Shown piece after piece: positions 13,822 to 28,262 of a stretch of 64,000 nucleotides of DNA. Every line of letters begins with the position of its first letter. The stretch's first letter is position 1. The DNA comes from Salvelinus alpinus (taxonomy: Eukaryota; Chordata; Actinopteri; Salmoniformes; Salmonidae), in contig NC_092087.1 of assembly GCF_045679555.1 (NCBI RefSeq), positions 20,947,925 through 21,011,924 of the forward strand. Direction: 5' to 3'. The translations under genes and the position numbers were made by a program. The notes beneath the pieces were generated by a model. The model had not been told where the DNA came from, made no database searches, and worked only from the letters and a program-made list of their open reading frames with translations.

Positions 13822-14533
13822 TCATCCCAAAGGTGTTAGATAGGTCTGCATGGACCTCACTTTGTGCACGGGGGCATTGTCATACTGAAACAGGAAAGCA
13901 TCTTCCCCAAACTGTTGCCACAAAGTTGGACGCACAGAATCGTCTAGAATGTAATTGTGTGCTGCAGCTTTAAAACAGCCCCAGACCATTATTCTTGCTC
14001 CACCAAACTTTACAGTTGGCACTATGTATTGGGGTAGGTTGCTTTCTCCTGGGATCCACAAAACACAGATTTGTCCATCAGACGGTGAAGCGTGATTCAT
14101 CACTCTAGAGAACGTGTTTCCACTGCTCCAGAGTCCAATGGCAGCAAGCTTAACACCACTCCAGCCGACGGTTGGCATTGCGCATGGTTTTCTTAGGCTT
14201 GTGTGCGGCTGATCGGCCATGGAAACCCATTTCATGAAGCTCCCGACGAACAGTTATTGTGCTAATGTTGCTTCCAGAGGCAGTTTGGAACTCGACAATG
14301 AGTGTTGCAACTGAGGACAGATGATTTTTACTCAGTACGCGCTTCAGCACTCGGTGGTCCCGTTCTGTGAGCTTGTGTGACCTACCACTTTGCGGGTGAG
14401 CCTTTGTTGCTCCTATACGTTTCCACTTCACAATAACAGCACTTACAGTTGACCAGGGCAGCTCTAGCAGGGCATAAATTTGACTAACTGACTTTTTGGA
14501 AAGGTGGCATCTTATGACGATGCCACGTTTCAC
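13822..14533 (-). pseudogene. Tc1 transposase remnant
   Basis: Two overlapping minus-strand frames. The N-terminal one (14150-14533) begins at MKRGIVIRCHLSKKS and keeps the bipartite paired-type DNA-binding domain plus [12 protein letters not shown]. The second (13822-14235) keeps [17 protein letters not shown] and the YDNAPVH catalytic region. A frameshift lies in the overlap and the C-terminal DE region is degraded. The gene is separated from its own 5' inverted repeat by the LINE insertion. Confidence 0.9.
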
Positions 14534-14536
14534 ATT

Positions 14537-15926
14537 TTTTTTAAAGAATTTATTTCCCCTTTATTTAATCAGGTAGGCCAGTTGAGAACAAGTTCTCATT
14601 TACAACTGCGACCTGGCCAAGATAAAGAAAAGCAGTGCGACAGAAACAACAACACATGGAATAAACAAGCATACAGTCAATAACACGATAGAAAAAAATT
14701 CTATAGATGACCTTTATTCTATAGATGACCTGGAGCCAGTGGGTCTGGCGGCGAATATGTAGCGAGGGCCAGCCGACTAGAGCATACAGGTCGCAGTGGT
14801 GGGTGGTATAAGGCAATTTGGTAACAAAACGGATGGCACTGTGATAGACTACATCCAATTTGCTGAGTAGAGTTTTGGAAGCTATTTTGTAGATGACATC
14901 GCCGAAGTTGAGGATCGGTAGGATAGTCAGTTTTACTAGGGTAAGTTTGGCGACGTGAGTGAAGGAGGCTTTGTTGCGAAATAGAAAGCCGATTCTAGAT
15001 TTGATTTTGGATTGGAGATGTTTGATATGAGTCTGGAAGGAGAGTTTACAGTCTAGCCAGACACCTAGGTATTTGTAGTTGTCCACATATTCTAGGTCAG
15101 AACCGTCCAGAGTAGTGATGCTAGTCGGGCGGGCGGTTGCAGGCTTGGTTTTACTAGCGTTTAAGAGCAGTTGGAGGCCACGGAAGGAGTGTTGTATGGC
15201 ATTGAAGCTCGTTTGGAGGTTAGTTAACACAGTGTCCAAAGAAGGGCAAGATGTATATAGAATGGTGTCGTCTGCATAGAGGTGAATCAGGGAATCACCC
15301 GCAGCAAGAGCGGCATCGTTGATATATACAGAGAAAAGAGTCGGCCCGAGAATTGAACCCTGTGGTACCCCCATAGAGACTGACAGAGGTCTGGGTCTGG
15401 ACAACAGGCCCTCCGATTTGACACACTGAACTCTGTCTGCAAAGTAGATGGTGAACCAAGCGAGGCAGTCATTTGAGAAACCAAGGCTATTGAGTCTGCC
15501 GATAAGAATACGGTGATTGACAGAGTTGAAAGCCTTGGCCAGGTCGATGAAGACGGCTGCACAGTACTGTCTTTTATCGATGGCGGTTATGATATTGTTT
15601 AGTACCTTGTGCGTGGCTGAGGTGCACCCATGACCAGCTCGGAAACCGGATTGCACAGCGGAGAAGGTACGGTGGGATTCGAAATGGTCAGTGATCTGTT
15701 TATTAACTTGGCTTTCAAAGACTTTAGAAAGGCAGGGCAGGATGGATATTGGTCTATAACAGTTTGGGTCTAGAGTGTCACACCCTTTCAAGAGGGGGAT
15801 GACCGCGGCAGCTTTCCAAACTTTAGGGATCTTGGACGATACGAAAGAGAGGTTGAACAGACTGGTAATAGGGGTTGCAACAATGGTGGCGGATAATTTT
15901 AGAAAGAGAGGGTCCAGATTGTCTAG
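14537..15926 (-). mobile_element. 5'-truncated non-LTR retrotransposon (LINE)
   Basis: Inserted in the Tc1 with CACATT on both sides (14531-14536 and 15927-15932), a clean target-site duplication. The 3' end, at the low-coordinate side, finishes in an A-rich tail (TTTTTTTT on plus). Just inside the tail is the sequence AGAACTTGTTCTCAACTGGC on the minus strand, resembling the 3' ends of the tRNA-derived SINEs in this window. 5' truncation is typical of target-primed reverse transcription. Confidence 0.9.
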
Positions 15927-15995
15927 CACATTGAAAGTCACTGAGCTCTTCGGTAAGGCCATTCTACTGCCAATGTTTGTCTTTGGAGATTGCAT
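14565..15995 (-). pseudogene. LINE reverse transcriptase, truncated, fused to Tc1 leader
   Basis: A single long frame of 476 codons. After about 22 residues contributed by the host Tc1, it reads as the palm and thumb of a non-LTR reverse transcriptase: YRPISILPCLSKVFE, SGFRAGHGC, VFIDLAKAFNSVNH, GVPQGSILGP and the catalytic YADDT. The endonuclease domain and the start of the reverse transcriptase are lost through 5' truncation. Near the C-terminus a short tandem duplication (two copies of TCTATAGATGACCT on plus) and an internal loss alter the end. The first methionine lies in Tc1 sequence, so it is not a native start. The frame is long because the insertion is young, not because it is functional. 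Confidence 0.9.
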
Positions 15996-16099
15996 GGCTG
16001 TGTGCCCGATTTTATAAACCTGTCAGCAACCGGTGTGGCTGAAGTAGCCAAATCCACTAATTTGAAGTGGTGTCCACATACTTTTGCATACATAGTGTA

Positions 16100-19000
16100 C
16101 TTCATAACAGTACTCTGACGAGGTTCCTCTTTATATGCACTTTAACCACATTTGTCATGTGCATTTAAAGGAAACACACCATTAGCATATCATTGGCTTA
16201 TTGCAATTGAGACGAGTCCCTGTTCATGAGGGGTTGTCGAAAGGTGTGGGCATGGTTAACCCTTATGGATGAAGGATTTTCGGAAACAGAATCAACATTA
16301 CGGGAGAATTGTTTTTGTTGGACTCCCACTTAATGTTCAATTGAAAAAGTCACTCCCTGGATGGAAGAGTTCTCCAATCTGAGTGAATTTCAAACCTAAA
16401 GGCAAAATCAGTGAAAGCCTCAGAGAGTGGTAGAACTCCCCCACTGATCATCCAATTTGGCTGATAGCAGTGTGTGAAACAAGCAGAGGGGGAGAATCTC
16501 ACAGGAATCCTCCATCACCAAACAGCTTCAGTTTCAAAACTACAGCCCTAGCTGCAGATGTAGTGCATTAATCATGAGCAGACAAACACCATGTTGTGTC
16601 TGTTGGTAATTGTGAATCTCAACCACACTTAGCCTATAGCTACTCGCAACACGAGCTGATAAATCACTCAATTACCAGTACACTATATGGGACGCATTAC
16701 TTACATTACACTCCAGCACGAGAGCAAACACGTTCATACGGCAGAATTACAAAAGGCTGTTTGTTTGGTGTCAGTAATGGAAGGACACAAATTGTATCTT
16801 GTTGTAATAGAAGTAAATATACATATGTTAGGTTGACATACACTATTATAGCTTTAATTGCTTTGTTGGTGAGGAAAGAGGAATACAAAGATGTCATCTA
16901 AACTCTGGTAAATAGCAGGGCAAAGAGAGGAAGGGTTATTTCAGCCATGTTTTGTAGTGAGGAGAGACATGCTTTAGAGAATAGATCAGATGAGAATCAT
17001 CCAAACAAGTGTGACACTGCTGCTGATACTGCTGAAATACACTGACGTTTTCCAATGGAAATGCTGTGCTGGTGTTAATAGCCATTCCCTGCAATATTCA
17101 CACCTCTAGCTACAATCATTATCATAATTTTGCCAAATACTGTACCCGACTTTTAATTGCCATACCATTAATTTCCAATTTGAATGAGTCTCTGGCAGAG
17201 ACGATTTCATTTTCAAATTGACATCCCAACTCAAATGATTTAATATAAACACACTGATAAAAAAATAATATCTCAAGGGGCATGGAAACATTTTACGTGG
17301 TAAGGAAGCAGGCGCAACAGTATGGAGATCCACTCATGACGTTTCTTCCTCTGTCTTTAATACAAATATGCCCTTCAACTTAAACGTTATCATGTTCTCA
17401 ACACTCCAAATAAACCCTGTCTTCTCTCACCCATTTTCAAGATAAAAGACCAGTCATTTAGACGTAATAGTCAGTGCCAAGAGGAAAAAATATTCAACCA
17501 TTCATTAAATCAGGATACATGCGATAACTTTCAAAATAAAGATTCTTAAAGTCAAATGAATTGCAGTCGTTAGTGCTCATTTAAAACGTATTGATTAAAA
17601 CACAACAATATGTTAAAAAAAATATCCTGCAACAGACATAATCTTCCCTCTCTTGAGCTTTCCTTACACCACACTGTAATCAACAGATTGTTAGACATAC
17701 ATTTTCTGGGCCCTTGACAAAGTCTGATATATGGGGTCGAAGAGAGCGTTCGTAATCCATCCATTGCTCCAATTTATTACCTTATTATAATTGTATACAC
17801 AAACATTGAGGTGATTTAGGTGACATAGTGGAAAGATGAAATCCGTTTATATTAAAAGGGTTGCTCACCCCTGGAACACATCCCCCGCAACACCTTTCAA
17901 TGACTGCTTTTAACAACATGGTTATTGTTTTATTGATCGGGGTTTTATTACAGATTTGACACCCATGTTATGTGTTAATCGAACTGCATATCATTTTTAG
18001 ACACATATTTTACGAGATTATGACTGCAATTAATTTAATAGCTATTATTTTTTTTGTGATTTCAGACTTAACGAGGTTTGTGGAATAGTGCTCCATTTGT
18101 CTTTGGCCCTGTGTTGTCACTCATGCACTCTCCTACATGCTGGCGCAGTGCTGTGACCTTAATGGACGCCACGGAAATGGCCAATTGAGCTAAGTCCGCA
18201 CTCCAGGCCCATTGCAGAGCCTCACTCTTTTGTTCAGAGAAGTGATATCACTATTAAGGAAGCCATTCATAGCCATATAATTCCTCCTTTCTACACTTAA
18301 ACGCTCCAGGTTTATGGGAAAATTATACAATTCAGCCTCTGCTCAAAAGTACTTTGTTCATGTATCATTTTTCAGGCATTGTACATTTTACCTACAAGGA
18401 AAAAAACATTTTCTATGAGGAAAAGAACGATGAATATTCTTTTTTTGCACACTCTTTAAGCAACATTGGCTTTACACACAGTAAATCATCAGCATACACC
18501 CAGACTCCATGTGATGCATTGGCAGTTAAGATAGGCTAGGAGACACGGGACCATTCTGGGTGTGGACCTGAAATTACACTCTATATGGAGAGAGAGTAAG
18601 AGGGGCCACTGTTGGTCAATACCCTGGATCTGTGTTTCCTTTCATTCCATCTCCAGAACTGCACATCTGCTGAACGTGGCACAATTTATCTATCACAATA
18701 ATTATTAATTAATTGTTCATCTCATCCTCTATAATTGAGGACAGATCTGGAACACCATTAGCTGTGATAATAAAGAGAGCGATATCTCCCGTCCACCTGA
18801 GCACACGGAAAAAGGCTTCCTGCTCTGGATCTTTGCGGCCTCGTCAGCAAATGTATTCTTTGCACTGAGCAGTAGTTAACAACTTATAGGTTTGTCAAAC
18901 CAATTGAATTTAAAAAAAATCTTCATAGCAATTATCTCTTTGCATAATCGGTTCCAGGACCTTGGGGGTCTACTGGGTCTTATAACGTCTTTAAAATCAT

Positions 19001-22000
19001 TGTTCAGTGAAGTCATTTGAAGTTTTGTGGAAATTGCTTAATAATCAGATCCCAAAGTCAATATTTGGCTGGAAAACTAACTTGTAGATGGGGAGAACTT
19101 CATGTTACTCAAATGAAAAAGGGAATGGCAAAAGAAAATGTGCCAATGCTGCACACACCTGTGCAGTGTATTGAGCTAAATACTGTAGCTGAGTGACTGT
19201 TTCTTTTGTTTGAAAAATAAAATAAGATGTCTGTGAGTATGTGTGAGTATGCCCATGTGTGCAAGTGTGGTTGTGTATGTGACTTTAAGTCATGGTGGCA
19301 GAGGGCAGCAGGTAGCCCAGCGGTTTAGAGCGTTAGCCCAGTAACGGCCCGAAAGTCATATGAAATCAAAAAGAACAAAACATTTAATAGTACTAAGGAA
19401 CTTTGGTGAATACTAAGTATTTTTTAAACCTCCTGCTTTGGGCTGGATGTGTCAATGTATAATTCATACATGCATAATCTATGAGCAGAATTACTGTCTT
19501 ACCTCAATTAGCCACAAAATCCCCTAGCAATTCGAGTTCAACAAATGAGCTTCAGACCCTCACCATATGAGTGACTGCTAGCAAGATTCACATGATGAGA
19601 GAGAGCAATGAGAGAGAGATCAATGACGTTGTGCACACATCGACACATACATGATGTAGTACGCAATATCCAGGGATCACTTTTGGCTTGTGAGAACTAC
19701 AGCCTAAAAAGTATACAAAAGTACAGGAGAATCCCTTTAACACAGTAGTGTGCAAACTACATTTGAGAGCTATCATACTTAAACAGAGGGGGATGGATTT
19801 TAGATGTCCGAATTAACCCCTTCACAATGAGATGTATCCGAGTCCATATAAATGGCGATAATGAGAGAGATAAAATGACAATGTGTAAAAACGGTGTTGG
19901 TGTATCAGTGAGACACTAGCATCAGAGCAGAGAACACACTCAGAGGTATGGTCTGACTAAAGAACCACAGGCAGGACCCAGAGAGGATCCCTTTAATAGC
20001 AAGGACAAATAAAATAAAATACAGGTCTCACCCACTGTTACCCTTGACTCTTAAAGTATATATGAATCACAACCCTTATTATGGCTTTGACACAGCCACC
20101 AGGGTTTCTTTATGAACACTACTTAGGAAGCATCTCATAATGTGCACCGGCTAAACCCAATCATAATATGTCTTGCGCAATAACAACAAGACAATACTTA
20201 TGTCATATCATCATTACGCTAATGGTAAAAGCCTCGGCTACTCTTAGCCACACACAATTAGTCATTTTAAACTGCTTATTGGTGAAAAAGCATCAAAGAT
20301 CAATTGAAACATTTAGCAGGTGGCTACTCTATGTCATTGCTAACATTGATTATCTATGTGACTCAAATTGGTCTCTAACAATAGCCATTTCACAGTCCAT
20401 CAGGGATTTTCAATTATCAAAATGTGACAACAGTACTAGGCAGGCTTGCTTAGTACAAAATTCACGAGTGTCTCAAATACAGTTCCCTTTGATTTGCATA
20501 TATGCAATGGGATAGGCCTACAGTAGGTTTTGTCACATTTTAAAGGTACCATTCCTACTCAGTTTTGTTATACGTTTCTTCTGAGGAATAAACTAAAAGA
20601 AGCCCATATCCATCATTAGTTTTAGATATAGTGATGACAAGACCTATTATTGGATGAATGAGAAACATTTTTAAAGCCATAAATACATTTTCAATAAGCC
20701 AGTGGTGAAAAATCATCAGACAGAACAAAGGAATTAGCCAAACTCTTTCATCTCCAAACCGATCACACTTTCATTTGAAGACCACCAAATAAATTATAAT
20801 GAATTAAATAAAGACTATTTGGTTGAGTACTGTACAGTGAAATAAACTTTAGGAAACCCACATATCCTCCCCCACTGAAAACAGAGACAATCCCCAGTTG
20901 GTTTGAGTCATATACTGTTATGAGTTTTCTCTACAGTGTGATTTGACTGTCATAGAGGTATTGCATGCAGGTGTCCTTAGACATGTTCAAGGTGTTGAAG
21001 TAAATTGAGACTTGTTCAATTAGAGAGAGATGGTATTATTGAGTACTTAATGAGTTGGGCTGGAATACTCCCTAAAGGTATCATAAGGTGATGTATGCCT
21101 TCAAGAAATTAGGACTACTGTAAGTGGACCAGTAAAGAAGGTAAGAAAAGATGCCCAGGGCACTGAAAGAGTACTATGGTAATCTCAGTGGTAATGTAAA
21201 ATCACCCTGTGCATAACTCCTACGAAAACTACACACTTAAATATACTTTCCCAATGCGACGTAACTAGATCATTCAAAGTCGGTCAGAAAAGGCTTCTTT
21301 GATTTCGTGCTTCATCCCCTCTCAAGCAAGGGCCAATTCTCCATGGTGATCCGTGAGGGATTAATACCTAATCCTGTATGGAAACACTTTAATGTTAGTA
21401 TTGGAGGCAGAATTCACTAGCCGCTTTTTGCACTAAGTAGCATTTCTACCTCTGTTAGTTTACTGGTTCATTGATGTCCATTAACAAATGTCAAGCCGGT
21501 GGCTTAAAATAAACTTCTTAGTCATTCTCTTGGTCATTTGGAATAATGCAAATCCCGTTGGCAGATTTATACAGCGTTAAGGCTCCATTTACAGTTCTGC
21601 AATTATTCAAACACAAACAAACTCTAACTATTGCTCCTCATGTTCATGAAATGTGTGGTTTACACCATTTATTTACCTGTGGACGATTAACATAGGCTAT
21701 AGAAGTGACAAAACAGGTGAAGGTATCCAGCCCAATGTAACTAATTTGAAATAAAAGACTGATTTAGGTTGAATATGACATCAGTTCTCCCTTTGTCTTT
21801 GTTTCAAGGTGACAGGGAGGCTGGTCTTTTCAACATATCTGTCTATGACATTTATCCTCCATAGACCTCATTGGACAAGATGCACCTCTGACCCTATGTT
21901 CTGTTAACTATGACATTGAGACTGCTGAACATTCCTACAACCCTGGCCATTCAACTGTTTCTATGAAACACCTGTCATCATGACCACATATAACCACTGG
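16100..22000. other. Intergenic, low repeat content
   Basis: No gene recognised. A SINE fragment at 19303-19358 is the only element I can name. The relative scarcity of transposons compared with the flanks would fit conserved regulatory DNA, but that cannot be judged without alignment. Confidence 0.45.
19303..19358 (+). repeat. Head fragment of a tRNA-derived SINE
   Basis: The stretch GGCAGCAGGTAGCCCAGCGG, continuing into a TTAGAGCGTT box A-like sequence, matches the head of a common salmonid SINE. It breaks off before box B. Confidence 0.65.
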
Positions 22001-22160
<160 letters not shown>

Positions 22161-23013
22161 CATGCTTACTGTTGTAAATAATGGAGCGCATTACAAGTGC
22201 TGTGAATCAGTAGGTAAACTCCCATTTAGATGTACTAAAATTTACCTGAACTTGATCTCAGACTCCAGGCCATCACACAATACATTACATTAAGGAAAGC
22301 TCTAATGGGTGCCATGTCAGCCACTGTGACTTTTCTATAGTCTCAGGTCCAAAACATTTCACATTAAGTAGCCTACACTTCAATGAAAGCTAAATTGTGC
22401 ATATTCACCTGCTTGATGTATGACTGACATAGATGTATGATATATGAAAACCAGCTTTCACAGTGATAACAAGCCAACTGATGGGGAAGATCACAATAAT
22501 TATGAATGACACATAATCATATAACTTGGTCTTAGTGAAATACTAATAGTTACAATCATGTTATACGTTAGTATACTTAAAGATAATTTAAATTACAAAT
22601 CTGTGTGTGTTTAAAACATGAGAAAAGTCATCCGTCTAAGTTCTCCTCAGGAGTCCTATTTAGGCCTACCATTTGAACAAGGCATTATGGGAACCATGTA
22701 GGCAAATACTCTTGCATCTTAATTTTTCCATTAGCATGCCTCTTGTGCTCTAAACCAATGCAAACACAGCAGGGCATAATTTTAAATGCAACTTTAATGG
22801 TGAGTCTAATTAGTGTAAATTAGTATGGCTTGTAAACTCTGAGAAATGTTAATGCAGCTCAATATCAATCTATCCTTGCATGGATGGTGTGTCAATACAC
22901 CCAGTCACCACAAAGATACAGCCGTCCTTCCTGACTCAGTTGCCAGAGAGAAAGGAAACCGCTCAGGAATTTCACCATGAGCCCAATGGTGACTTTAATA
23001 GTTTAAAAGTTTT
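22161..23013. other. Intergenic, nothing recognised
   Basis: AT-rich sequence without recognisable genes or repeat termini. Confidence 0.5.
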
Positions 23014-23258
23014 GGCTCCCGAGTTGCAGAGTGGTCTAAGGCACTGCATTTCAGTGCTAGAGGCATCACTACAGATCCTGGTTCGATTCCAGGCTGTATC
23101 ACAACCGTCCGTGATTGGGAGTCCCATGGGGCGGCATACAATTGGCCCAGTGTTGTCCGGGTTAGGGTTTGGCCAGGGTAGGCCGTAAATAAGAATTTGT
23201 TGTTAACTGACTTGCCTAGTTACATAAGGGTTAAATCATTTAAAAAAAATAATAATAA
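23014..23258 (+). mobile_element. tRNA-derived SINE
   Basis: The tRNA-like head has box A (TGGTCTAAGGC) and box B (GGTTCGATTCC at about 23080-23090), internal RNA polymerase III promoter elements. The body contains GGGGCGGCATACAATTGGCC, and the tail (TGACTTGCCTAGTTACATAA) ends in an A-rich run. The same family occurs inverted at 27410-27643 and 56207-56414. Confidence 0.9.
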
Positions 23259-23329
23259 TGGCTGTGATAGGAGAAAACTGAGGATGGATTAACAACATTG
23301 TAATTACTCTACGATACTAACCTAAATGA

Positions 23330-24060
23330 CAAAATAAAAAATATTCCAAAATGTGCGTCCTATTTGCAATAAGGCACTAAAGTAAAACTTCAAAAATTGT
23401 GGAAAAGAAATTAACTTATGTCCTGAATACAAAGTGTTACAATATGTTTGGGGCAAATCCAACACAACACATCAGTGAGTACCACTCTTCATATTTTCAA
23501 GAATGGTCGTGGCTGCATCATGTTATGGGTATGTTTGTCATCGGCAAGGACTAGTGAGTTTTTTTGGGGATAAAAATAAATGGAATAGAGCTAAGTATAG
23601 GAACAATCCTAGAGGAAAACCTGGTTCAGTCTTCTTTCCAACAGACACTGGGAAACAAATTCACCTTCAGCAGGACAATAACCTAAAACACAAGGCCAAA
23701 TATACACTAGAGTTGCTTACCAAGACATAACATATTCCTGAGTGGCCCAGTTACAGTTTTGACTTAAATCTACTTGAAAATGGCTGTCCAGCAATAACCA
23801 ACAACCAACTTGACAGAGCTTGAAGAATTTAAAAAAGAATAACGGGCAAATATTGCACAATCCAGGTGTGCAAAGCTCTTACAGACTTACCCAGAAAGAC
23901 TCACAGCTGTAATCGCTGCCAAAGGTGATTCTAACATGTATTGACTCAGGGGGTTGAATACAGGATAAAGCAAGTTAATGTTTTATTTTTCATTATTTGT
24001 ATTTTTTTATGGTTGAATTTTTCTTCCACTTTGACATTACAGAGTATCTTCTGTAGATCG
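23330..24060 (+). mobile_element. Old, 5'-truncated Tc1 copy
   Basis: Degenerate remains of the second half of a Tc1: a frame with GRGCIMLWV-like and QQDNNLKHKAKY residues, then a C-terminal part reading LTELEEF-like with many stops. It ends in sequence resembling a Tc1 terminal region (CCACTTTGACATTACAGAGT). No left terminus is visible. Its divergence is far greater than in other copies here, so it is an early insertion. Confidence 0.8.
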
Positions 24061-24082
24061 TTGACAAAAAATCCCACTTTGG

Positions 24083-24163
24083 AGGAAATTAGCTTTTAAA
24101 ACTGCAAAAAAATCTCTCCACCCCATGGCAAAATGGGTAGAATTGCAGAAAACTTGCTTTAAA
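24083..24163 (+). repeat. Dispersed ~62-bp unit, left of the MITE
   Basis: Same family as 6550-6674: GGAAATTAGCTTTTAAAACTG, then CCATGGCAAAATGGGTAGAA. The MITE begins at the TTTAAA that ends this block. Confidence 0.65.
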
Positions 24164-24779
24164 GGTCCAATGCAACCATTTTTATCAAATTCTCAAATAA
24201 TTTCTAGGTAACAATTAAGTACCTTACTATGATTGTTTTTATTTCGCTAGAACTGTCTGGGAGTGGCCTGAGTGGGAGGAAGAACATTGAAAATTAGCTG
24301 CTATTGGCAGAGAGGTCAAGAAAATCGCTCTCTTGTTGGTCTATTAACAAATTTAATGCAAGGTGACGTCACCATGGAAAGCCATGAGACTGAAAAATAG
24401 GCAGAAATTTCTGGCGAGCTTTTCCAACAGCTCTTACACTAAAAGGGCATTATCATCATGTTCACAATTTCACAGTAGTATTCCAACCTGAGAGTATGAA
24501 TATATATATACTGATCAAAAATATACCCGCAACATGTAAAGTGTTGGACCCATGTTTCATGAGCTGAAATAAAAGATCCCAGAAATGTTAAATACACACA
24601 AAAAGCTTATTTCTCTCAAATTTTAGGCACAAATTTGATTACATCCTTGTTAGCGAGCATTTCTCCTTTGCAAAGATAGTCCATCCACCTGACAAGTGTG
24701 ACATATCAAGAAGCTGATTAAAAAGCATGATCATTACACAGGTGCACCTTGTGCGGGGAGAATAAAAGGCCACAATAAA

Positions 24780-25391
24780 ATGTGCAGTTTTGTCACACAA
24801 CACAATGCCACAGATGTCTCATGTTTTGAGGCAGCTTGCAATTGGCATGATGACTGCAGGAAGGTCCACCAGAGCTGTTGCCAGAGAATTGAATGTTCAT
24901 TTCTCAACCAACGTCGTTTTAGAGAATTTGGCAGTACATCCCACAGGCATCACAACCACAGAACACGTTTAACCACGCCAGCCCAGGACCTCCACATCTG
25001 GCTTCTTAACCTGCGGGATCGTCTGAGACCAGCCACCCGGAGAGCTGATGAAACTGTGTGTTTGCACGACCAAAGAATGTCTGCACAGTCAGAAACCACC
25101 TCAGGGAAGCTCATCTGATTGTGTTCATCATCCTCACCAGGGTCTTGACCTGACTGTAGTTCGGTGTCGTAACCGACTTCAGTGGGAAAATGCTCACCTT
25201 CGATGGCCACTGGCAGGCTCGAGAAGTGTGCTCTTCACAGATGAATCCCAGTTTCAACTGTACCGGGCAGATGGCAGACGTGTTGGCAAGTCGTGTCGGC
25301 AAGTGGTTTCTGATGTCAACCTTGTGAACACAGTGCCCCATGGTGGCGGTGGGGTTATGGTATGGGCAGGCATAAGCTACAGACAAACATA

Positions 25392-25398
<7 letters not shown>
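24780..25398 (+). pseudogene. Tc1 transposase remnant, 5' half
   Basis: Frames here hold part of the DNA-binding domain ([25 protein letters not shown]) and, further on, the catalytic-core block LFTDESQFQLYRADGR with HGGGGVMVWAGISY. Several frameshifts separate them. The frame is then cut at 25390 by the nested Tc1, and degraded C-terminal sequence resumes after 26955. Inactive. Confidence 0.85.
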
Positions 25399-26954
<1,556 letters not shown>

Positions 26955-27409
26955 TAATTGCATTTTATCGAGGGAAATTTAAACACAGAGATACAGTGAT
27001 GAGATCCTGCCATTCATCCACCGCCATCACCTCATGATTCAGCATGATAATGCATGGCCCCATGTCACAAGGATCTGAACACAATTCCCGGAAGCTGAAA
27101 ATGTCCCACTTCTTCCATGGCATGCATACTCACTAGACATGTCACCAATTGAGCATGTTAGGGATGCTCTTTATCAACGTATACGACAGAGTTCCTGCCA
27201 ATATCCAGCAACTTTGCACCGCCATTGAAGAGGAGTGGGACAACATTCCACAGGCCACAATAAACAGCCTAATCAATTATATGTGAAGGAGATGTGTCAC
27301 GCTGCATGAGGCAAATAGTGGTCACACCAGATACTGACTGGTTTTCTTATCCACACCCCTAACTTTTTCTTAAGCATCTGTGACAAACAGTCATGTGAAA
27401 TCCATATTT

Positions 27410-27643
27410 TAATATTTCTTATTTAACCTTTTTTTAACTAGGCATGTCAGTGAAGAACAAATTCTTATTTACAATGACGGCCTACACCGGCCAAACCCAG
27501 ACGACGCTGGGCCAATTGTGTGTTGCCCTATGGGACTCCCCATCACATCCAGTTGTGATGCAGCCTGGATTCGAACCAGCGTGTCTGTAGTGACGCCTCT
27601 AGCACAGAGATGCAGTGCCTTAGACCGCTGCACCACTCAGGAG
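27410..27643 (-). mobile_element. tRNA-derived SINE, inverted
   Basis: The complement of box B (GGATTCGAACC) and of box A (CTTAGACCGCTGCACCACTC) lies at the right, and the LINE-like tail (TTAACCTTTTTTTAACTAGG on plus) at the left. It is inserted in the 3' part of the Tc1 at 24511-27750. The intact Tc1 sequence across the site can be seen at 53530-53560. Confidence 0.88.
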
Positions 27644-27795
27644 CTAAGGGCCTAATTTATTTATTTCAATTGACTAATTTCCTTATGTGAACTGTAACTC
27701 AGTAAAATCGTTGAAATTGTTACACGTTACGTTTATATTTTTGTTCAGTGTAGAAAACACAGGCAAATTATGTTTTGACTGCACTGGGCCTTTAA

Positions 27796-27870
27796 AATGG
27801 CCACATTGTCTCTATGCCCATGGTAAAATGTGTAGAATTGCAGGAAATTAACTTTAAAATACATTATTTT
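27796..27870 (+). repeat. Dispersed ~62-bp unit, right of the MITE
   Basis: CCATGGTAAAATGTGTAGAA and GCAGGAAATTAACTTTAAAA match the block at 24083-24163, so the MITE landed within a short array of this repeat. Confidence 0.6.
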
Positions 27871-28262
27871 CTCTCTATCATCAAGAGGACAAGAGGAGGA
27901 CCACAAACATATTTTGCGCAAGGTGGTTTTGGATCACCCCCAACCAAATCTCGCTAAGGGCCCTCAAAAGGCTAGAGCTGGTCCTAGAAGTAGAGGATGA
28001 AAAACAGAAGTGTTTTGGCCATTAAGGACCGGAAATTAACAGCCCTGCAGTAAATGAAACACCCGACTTCATCTGAAATAAGACTGTTGTCCATCTTGCC
28101 ATCTCCTGGAGCCGTGAGACACGTTACTTTCTCACACACTGGTAAGCTACTCACAGTCTGGTTTCAGAAAGTATTTGTTCAATTAGCTGTATACGCAGAG
28201 AGGTTGCTATAAGCCTTTTGCAAACGTCATCATAATGATAGGGTGGGTCTGGGTCATGCCAA

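Larger units (their letters stand above)
13580..16097 (-). mobile_element. Tc1/mariner element split by a LINE
   Basis: Ends CACTACATTACCAAAAGTAT and ATACTTTTGCATACATAGTG form inverted repeats flanked by TA (13578-13579 and 16098-16099). The total of 2518 bp is a normal Tc1 of about 1.1 kb plus a LINE insertion of about 1.4 kb at 14537-15926. The transposase lies on the minus strand. Confidence 0.95.

Noticed and set aside
14565-15995. Host protein-coding gene of 476 codons
   Set aside because: It is a LINE reverse transcriptase fused to Tc1 leader sequence, flanked by a target-site duplication.
20168-20515. 115-codon plus-strand frame
   Set aside because: No recognisable motif or splice signals; composition like its non-coding surroundings.
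23014-23100. tRNA gene (box A and box B present)
   Set aside because: The sequence continues into a SINE body and tail, and the tRNA fold is degenerate; it is a SINE head. The same applies at 27570-27643 and 56340-56414.
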